Shown here: positions 59,435-64,000 of the stretch, one piece after another
How positions within the stretch are numbered: the first letter of the stretch is position 1
Layout of the letters: every line of letters begins with the position of its first letter
From: Streptomyces sp. GSL17-111
GTDB taxonomy: Bacteria > Actinomycetota > Actinomycetes > Streptomycetales > Streptomycetaceae
Reading direction: 5' to 3'
NCBI RefSeq assembly: GCF_037911585.1
Contig: NZ_JBAJNS010000001.1
Span: 1,301,001 to 1,365,000, forward strand
DNA: 64,000 nt
Made by a program: the position numbers and the translations under genes
Notes under the pieces: model-generated
Told to the model about the DNA's origin: nothing
The model's database searches: none
Seen by the model: only the letters and a program-made list of their open reading frames with translations

Positions 59435-60652
59435 GTGCTGTCCGAACAGGCCGTACCCGTCGTCAGGGCCACCCTCCCCGCCGTCAGCGCCGCGATCGAG
59501 GAGATCGCCCGGACGTTCTACCGCAGGATGTTCGACGCCCACCCCGAGCTGCTGCGGGACCTGTTCAACCGTGGGAACCAGGCGAACGGGCAACAGCAGC
59601 AGGCCCTGGCCGGCTCCGTCGTCGCGTTCGCCGGCCTGCTGCTGGAGCGGCCGGACGCGCGTCCCGACGCCATGCTCGCCCGCATCGCGCACAAGCACGC
59701 CTCGCTCGGGATCACCTCGGACCAGTACAAGATCGTCCACCGGCACCTCCTCGCGGCCGTGGCCGAGGTGCTCGGCGACGCGGTCACCGACGCCGTCGCC
59801 GCCGCCTGGGACGAGGTCTACTGGCTCATGGCCAACGCGCTGATGGCGATCGAAGCCGGACTCTACCGCGACGCCGGCGTCGCGGAGGGCGACGTCTGGC
59901 GGCCGATGGAGATCACCGAGCGGCGCCAGGAGACCCCGGACGTGGTCTCCCTCCGCCTCCGCCCCACCGACGGACGTCCGGCGGGAACGTTCCGGCCCGG
60001 CCAGTACGTGAGTGTCCGGACCGAGCTTCCCGACGGCGCCCGGCAGATCCGCCAGTACAGCCTCTCCTCCGCACCGCAGGAGGGCGAGTGGCGCATCAGC
60101 GTCAAGCGCGTCCGCTCCACCCGGGGACCGCAGGGCGAGGTCTCGACCTGGCTGCACGAGCACGCACGCCCCGGCGGCGTCCTCACCGTCTCCGCCCCCT
60201 TCGGCGACCTCGTGCTGCCGGACGAGGCCACCGAGCGGGGCGGACCGCTGCTCCTCGCCTCCGCCGGAATCGGCATCACGCCGATGCTGGGGATCCTCGC
60301 CCACCTGGCCCGGGTCGGCTCCGCGCGGCGGGTCGTCGCCGTCCACGCCGACCGCTCCCCCGCCGACCACGCCCACCGCACGGAGCAGTTGGAGCTGGTC
60401 CGCGCGCTGCCCGGCGCCCGGCTCCACCTCTGGTACGAGGCGCCCGGCCCCGGGCCGACGGAGGCGTCGACCGGCCTGGCCGACGTGCGCGGCCTGGACC
60501 TGCCGGACGGCCTGACCGCCTACCTGTGCGGGCCGACGCCGTTCCTGCGGACCGTCCGCGGCGACCTGCTGGGACGCGGGGTCCGGCCCGAGGACGTCCA
60601 CTACGAGGTGTTCGGCCCCGACCTCTGGCAGGGCCGCCCCCGGATGAGCTAG
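59435..60652 (+). CDS. hmp: flavohemoglobin (NO dioxygenase)
   Basis: Converts NO and O2 to nitrate using NAD(P)H. 405 residues. Globin domain 1-145 with proximal His88 in RIAHKHASLGI and LFNRGNQANGQQQQALA; FAD domain with RQYSLSSAP (flavin binding) and HEHARPGGVLTVSAPFGD; NAD domain with LLASAGIGITPMLGIL, YLCGPTPFL and EVFGP near the C-terminus. GTG 59435 has AGGAGG 4 nt upstream. Regulated by NsrR (inferred from the operator). Its stop overlaps that of the convergent LuxR gene. Confidence 0.96.
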   Translation: MLSEQAVPVVRATLPAVSAAIEEIARTFYRRMFDAHPELLRDLFNRGNQANGQQQQALAGSVVAFAGLLLERPDARPDAMLARIAHKHASLGITSDQYKIVHRHLLAAVAEVLGDAVTDAVAAAWDEVYWLMANALMAIEAGLYRDAGVAEGDVWRPMEITERRQETPDVVSLRLRPTDGRPAGTFRPGQYVSVRTELPDGARQIRQYSLSSAPQEGEWRISVKRVRSTRGPQGEVSTWLHEHARPGGVLTVSAPFGDLVLPDEATERGGPLLLASAGIGITPMLGILAHLARVGSARRVVAVHADRSPADHAHRTEQLELVRALPGARLHLWYEAPGPGPTEASTGLADVRGLDLPDGLTAYLCGPTPFLRTVRGDLLGRGVRPEDVHYEVFGPDLWQGRPRMS

Positions 60653-63600
60653 CTCGCGGTGACGGGCAGGGCGGGGACGAGACCCAGGCGGTGGGCCAGG
60701 GCGGCGGCCTGACCACGGTTGCCGACGCCCAGCTTGGCCAGGATGTTGGAGACGTGGACGCTGGCCGTCTTCGGCGAGATGTACAGCTCGTCGGCGATCT
60801 GCCGGTTGCTGCGCCCGGCCGCCACCAGCGCCAGCACGTCCCGCTCGCGCGGGGTGAGGCCGAAGGCCTCCCCCGGTGCGGCCGACTCCGCCCGCCCGGC
60901 GGGCTCGGCCGCAGCCTCCGCGTGCAGGGCGATGCGCGCCCGGGCACACAGCAGCTCGATGCCGTCCCGCAGCGGAACGGCGTCCAGTCCGTCGGCCACC
61001 GCGTGCGCGGGGCGCAGCAGGCGCTCCGCCTCGTCGCGGGACGCCTGGCCGGGCCGCGCCTCCAGCAGTGACTCGGCCAGCCGGTAGCGGGCGAAGGCCA
61101 GCAGGTAGGGCATGTCGAGCGCGTCGAGCCCGGCGATGGCCTCCTCCCAGCGGGCCGGGTCGCTGCGGCCCTCGGCCCGCAGCAGCTCCGCGTCCGCCAG
61201 CAGCCCGTACACGGTGGGCGCCGGGTAGAGGCGTGGCAGCCGGCGCGCGGTGCGGCGGACGGCGGCCAGGACCTCGGCGCGTCCGGCGTCCGCCGAGGGC
61301 AGGCCGCGCGACTCGGACTCCGCGATGGCGGCGGAGAGCAGCAGCGGCCAGGCGTACCGCTCGGTTCCCATCGGGAAGCCCACCTCGACGGCCTTCATCA
61401 GCACCTGGCGGGCCTCCGCCAGCCGACCCCGGGACGCCTCGATGTCCAGTTCCAGGGTGATGAGGGGGATCATGTGCTGGGGCTGCGGGTCGTGCGTGCC
61501 GCACAGGCGGCGGGCCTCGGCGAGGGCCTCGGCGGCCTGGCCCGAGCGGCCGCGCAGGACGGCGAGCTGCCCGGTGACCAGCGAGGACGTGATCAGCGAC
61601 CACGGGGTGTCGGCGTTCTGCCGGGCGTCCTCGAGCGAGCGCTCGGCCTCGTCCCACCGGCCGAGCGCGAAGAGGCTCTCCGCCCGGTTCCCGTAGAGCC
61701 AGCCCTTGCGGCCCGGCTGACCGAAGCGCTTGAGCAGCTCCAGCCCCTCGTCCAGCACCTCGAGCGCCTCGGCGAACCGGCCGAGGCCGTGCAGGACGTC
61801 ACCGAGGTTGGTGTAGGCCCGGCCGACGATGGCGACCATGCCGTGTTCACCGCTGCGCCGCGCCGCCGCGCGCATCTCGGCCACGCCCGCGTCGGCGTCG
61901 CCGGACTCGACGAGGAGGTAGCCGAGGGTGGTGCGGGCGTGCAGCTCGATGGCCTCGGCGCCGACGACCCCGGCCAGGTCGACGGCGCGCTGTGCGGTGG
62001 TGAGGATGTCCGGGTCGTGCGGGTGCAGTGCGCCGTAGGCGGCCACGTTGGCGAGCGCCTCGGCGTGGACGGGCGAGGGCGGGAGCCCACGCACCAGCTC
62101 CTGGGCCTTGGCCAGTTCGTCCCAGCCGTCGCCCTGCCGGTTCAGGCCGCGCAGCTTGCTCTTCTGCGTCCAGAACCACGCGGCGCGCAGCGGGTCGCCG
62201 GTGTGCTCGCCCTCGCCGTCCTCCAGCAGCCGCAGCGCCTTCTTGATGGCGGTCAGTGCACGCTTGCGCTCCCCGGCGAGCAGCGCGGTGGAGACGGTCT
62301 CGGCGAGGAGGTCGAGGTAGCGCACGGCGTCGTCGTCGCAGCCGCAGGCGGGATAGGCGTCGGCGTGGTCGAAGGCCCGCAGACGGCGCCGCGTCTCGAC
62401 CGACGCGCTCTCCCACAGCTCCAGCGCCCGGTCCAGCAGGCGCAGCTGCTCGGAGTACGCGTAGCGGCGACGCGCCTGGACGGCCGCGTCGAGGACGGCG
62501 GGCAGGGCCTTGGCGACGTCGTGGGCGTGGTACCAGTAGCTCGCCAGCCGGGCGGCGTGGTGCTCCGCCCGGACCAGTGACGGGTCGGCCTCGACGGCCT
62601 CGGCGTAGCGGCGGTTCAGGGCCGTGCGCTCACCGGGCAGCAGGTCGTCGCTGACGGCCTCCCGGACGAGGGCGTGCCGGAAGCGGTAGCCGTCGCCGTC
62701 CTCCGTCGGGGCCAGCACGTGTGCGCCCACGGCGGCGCGGAGGGCGGCGAGGAGCTCGTCCTGCGGGCCGCCGACCACGGCGGCGAGCAACCCGAACTCG
62801 ACGGTCGTCCCGCCTCCGGCGGCGATCTGCACCACGCGCTGCGCGGCGTCCGGCAGCGCCTCGACCCTCACGAGCAGCACGTCGCGCAGGGAGTCGCTGA
62901 GGTCGCACGTCGCGCAGTGCGTCGTCAGCTCCTCGACGAAGAAGGGATTGCCCTCGGAGCGCTCGAAGACCTCGTCCACCAGTTCGCGGGCCGGTTCCCG
63001 GACGCCCTGGATGCCGGCGATCTGGTCCCGTACCTCGACGCGCCCGAGCCGGGGCAGCTCGACGCGCTGGACGGTGCGCAGCCGGTCCAGCTCGGCGAGA
63101 AAGGGCCGCAGCGGGTGCCGCCGGTGGATGTCGTCGGAGCGGTAGCTGGCCATCAGCACCACGCGGGCGTGGTGCAGGGAACGGATGAGGTAGGCCAGCA
63201 GCTCGCGGGTGGAGCGGTCGGCCCAGTGCAGGTCCTCCACGGCCAGGACGAGGGTGCGCTCCTGGGAGAGGGACTCCAGCAGGCGGGCCGTGAGCTCGAA
63301 CAGTCGGGCCCGGCCGACCTCGTCGTCGAACTGCTGGGTGGGCTCCCCCAGCTCGGGCAGCAGCCGGGCCAGCTCGCCCTCCTGACCGGCCACGGCGGCG
63401 GACATCTCGCCCTCCAGCTGCCGGTACAGGGAACGCAGCACTGTGGAGACGGGGGCGAAGGGCAGACCGTCGGCGCCGATCTCTATGCACCCGCCGACGG
63501 ACGTCACCACGTCCATGTGCCGGGCGGCGCCCAGGAACTCCTCCAGCAGGCGCGTCTTGCCCACCCCCGCTTCGCCGCCCACCACCACGACCTGCGGCTC

Positions 63601-63702
63601 GCCCGCCGAGGCGCGGGCGAGCGCGTCGGCCAGCTGGGACAGCTCGGCTCCACGGCCGACGAACACGGGACTGATGCTGGACGCTTGCACGCCGTCGAGC
63701 AT
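60649..63702 (-). CDS. large LuxR-family (LAL-type) ATP-binding regulator
   Basis: 1017 residues. An N-terminal AAA/STAND ATPase with FVGRGAELSQLADAL, Walker A GGEAGVGKTRLL (about 46-57) and Walker B LVLAVEDLHWAD; a long TPR-like helical middle (about 400-900); and a C-terminal LuxR HTH (LTPRERDVLALVAAGRSNRQIADELYISPKTASVHVSNILAKLG). ATG 63700-63702 (MLDGVQASS) is preferred; an in-frame GTG at 63723 is possible. Cognate ligand and targets unknown. The stop shares CTAG with the hmp stop. Confidence 0.92.
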   Translation of the reverse strand: MLDGVQASSISPVFVGRGAELSQLADALARASAGEPQVVVVGGEAGVGKTRLLEEFLGAARHMDVVTSVGGCIEIGADGLPFAPVSTVLRSLYRQLEGEMSAAVAGQEGELARLLPELGEPTQQFDDEVGRARLFELTARLLESLSQERTLVLAVEDLHWADRSTRELLAYLIRSLHHARVVLMASYRSDDIHRRHPLRPFLAELDRLRTVQRVELPRLGRVEVRDQIAGIQGVREPARELVDEVFERSEGNPFFVEELTTHCATCDLSDSLRDVLLVRVEALPDAAQRVVQIAAGGGTTVEFGLLAAVVGGPQDELLAALRAAVGAHVLAPTEDGDGYRFRHALVREAVSDDLLPGERTALNRRYAEAVEADPSLVRAEHHAARLASYWYHAHDVAKALPAVLDAAVQARRRYAYSEQLRLLDRALELWESASVETRRRLRAFDHADAYPACGCDDDAVRYLDLLAETVSTALLAGERKRALTAIKKALRLLEDGEGEHTGDPLRAAWFWTQKSKLRGLNRQGDGWDELAKAQELVRGLPPSPVHAEALANVAAYGALHPHDPDILTTAQRAVDLAGVVGAEAIELHARTTLGYLLVESGDADAGVAEMRAAARRSGEHGMVAIVGRAYTNLGDVLHGLGRFAEALEVLDEGLELLKRFGQPGRKGWLYGNRAESLFALGRWDEAERSLEDARQNADTPWSLITSSLVTGQLAVLRGRSGQAAEALAEARRLCGTHDPQPQHMIPLITLELDIEASRGRLAEARQVLMKAVEVGFPMGTERYAWPLLLSAAIAESESRGLPSADAGRAEVLAAVRRTARRLPRLYPAPTVYGLLADAELLRAEGRSDPARWEEAIAGLDALDMPYLLAFARYRLAESLLEARPGQASRDEAERLLRPAHAVADGLDAVPLRDGIELLCARARIALHAEAAAEPAGRAESAAPGEAFGLTPRERDVLALVAAGRSNRQIADELYISPKTASVHVSNILAKLGVGNRGQAAALAHRLGLVPALPVTAS

Positions 63703-63746
63703 CGCACAGGGGACCGACTTCACGGCAGGAGATTTTCCGCCCGGCC

Positions 63747-63902
63747 TCAGGCGGCCTTCACCCAGCGTGAGATCCGCCGGGTCGCCGGACCGCGCCGGGT
63801 GGTGGAGCGGTGCCGCTTGACGGCGGCCACCAGCCGTTCGTGCTCGGCCTCGGCACGCAGCCCGGCGATGCGTGCCTCGTGGGCCAGGAAGTCCTGGTAC
63901 AT
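63747..63902 (-). CDS. 51-aa basic protein
   Basis: A short gene with GAGGAG 8 nt before its ATG. It reads MYQDFLAHEARIAGLRAEAE, HERLVAAVKRHRSTTRRG, then PATRRISRWVKAA: an N-terminal amphipathic helix and a very basic C-terminus with one Trp. It resembles small streptomycete proteins of unknown function, possibly nucleic-acid or membrane associated. It lies 44 bp upstream of the LuxR gene on the same strand, so it may share its transcript. Confidence 0.7.
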   Translation of the reverse strand: MYQDFLAHEARIAGLRAEAEHERLVAAVKRHRSTTRRGPATRRISRWVKAA

Positions 63903-63924
63903 GTCGGGTTCTCCTCGATGCGGA

Positions 63925-63954
63925 AAGGAGCCCCACCGCCTGGTGGAGCTCCTT
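63925..63954. terminator. hairpin upstream of the 51-aa gene
   Basis: AAGGAGC-c-CCACC pairs with GGTGG-a-GCTCCTT across a GCCT loop (one mismatch). It lies 22 nt before the 51-residue gene and may end the next gene to the right, beyond the window, or act in the leader. The last 46 bp of the window show nothing else. Confidence 0.45.
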
Positions 63955-64000
63955 CAGCCTCCGCTCTGAGGAGGCGCCGCCGCATCGGACGACTGCCGCA

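Overview
The window is chromosomal DNA of a high-GC actinomycete, almost certainly Streptomyces or a close relative. The evidence is third-position GC near saturation, many GTG starts, two complete conservon operons (sensor kinase, roadblock protein, DUF742 protein, small GTPase), HupS with a Lys/Ala tail, NdgR divergent from leuCD, fused urease gamma/beta, and an ilvBNC operon preceded by an ilv leader peptide. Gene order looks like the conserved core of a Streptomyces chromosome, with a few accessory or decayed islets.

Layout. 1-7.6 kb: acyltransferase (cut by the left edge), cofC (coenzyme F420), a cold-shock-like small protein, hupS, leuCD with the divergent IclR regulator ndgR, a DUF4188 protein divergent from a MerR regulator, and three tRNA genes (Gln, Glu, Glu). 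7.8-10.1 kb: gltX and a fumarylacetoacetate-hydrolase-family gene, overlapping by 8 nt. 10.2-20.4 kb: two tandem conservons on the minus strand, whose B and D genes are almost identical while the A genes have diverged. 20.9-23.1 kb: an unusual 56-residue peptide gene with a repeated ANPxRTTL motif, then accB/accE. 23.3-28.0 kb: a nitrogen-scavenging cluster with a gutted NCS1 permease, ureAB, ureC, agmatine deiminase and a TetR regulator, with two matching TetR-type palindromes at its head. 28.0-29.9 kb: cimA with an attenuator-like terminator in its leader.

30.1-33.6 kb is the most accessory-looking region. It holds an ESX/WXG-like small protein, a 605-residue alpha/beta-hydrolase (DUF1023) protein whose catalytic 3' half is visibly poorer in GC than its 5' half, and two tandem paralogous lipoproteins of similarly low GC. 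A perfect 24-bp palindrome lies upstream. The arrangement fits a secreted polymorphic effector with dedicated lipoprotein partners, but that is inference. 33.7-37.3 kb: ilvE, leuB, a tiny protein and a HAD phosphatase. 37.5-41 kb: a BCCT (choline/betaine type) transporter, a GNAT acetyltransferase, two back-to-back gene fragments (anti-sigma-like ATPase and XRE/DUF5753 regulator) that look like one deleted locus, and a DUF6247 gene. 41-45.2 kb: the proline degradation genes (P5C dehydrogenase, proline dehydrogenase) and their divergent PucR-type regulator. 45.2-51.6 kb: serA and ilvC, ilvN, ilvB with the leader-peptide attenuator. 51.6-54.7 kb: a membrane PAS-GGDEF protein with a degenerate EAL domain. 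55.1-58.8 kb: D-2-hydroxyacid dehydrogenase, aldo/keto reductase, a PQQ-type sugar dehydrogenase lipoprotein and a DUF6191 protein. 58.8-60.7 kb: nsrR and hmp, each preceded by an NsrR-like inverted repeat. 60.6-63.9 kb: a large LuxR (LAL) ATPase regulator and a 51-residue protein.

Much of the window serves branched-chain amino acid synthesis (leuCD, cimA, ilvE, leuB, ilvBNC), which is scattered rather than in one operon but shares control logic: NdgR at leuCD and transcription attenuation at ilvB and apparently cimA. No rRNA genes, CRISPR arrays, insertion sequences or prophage genes were seen.
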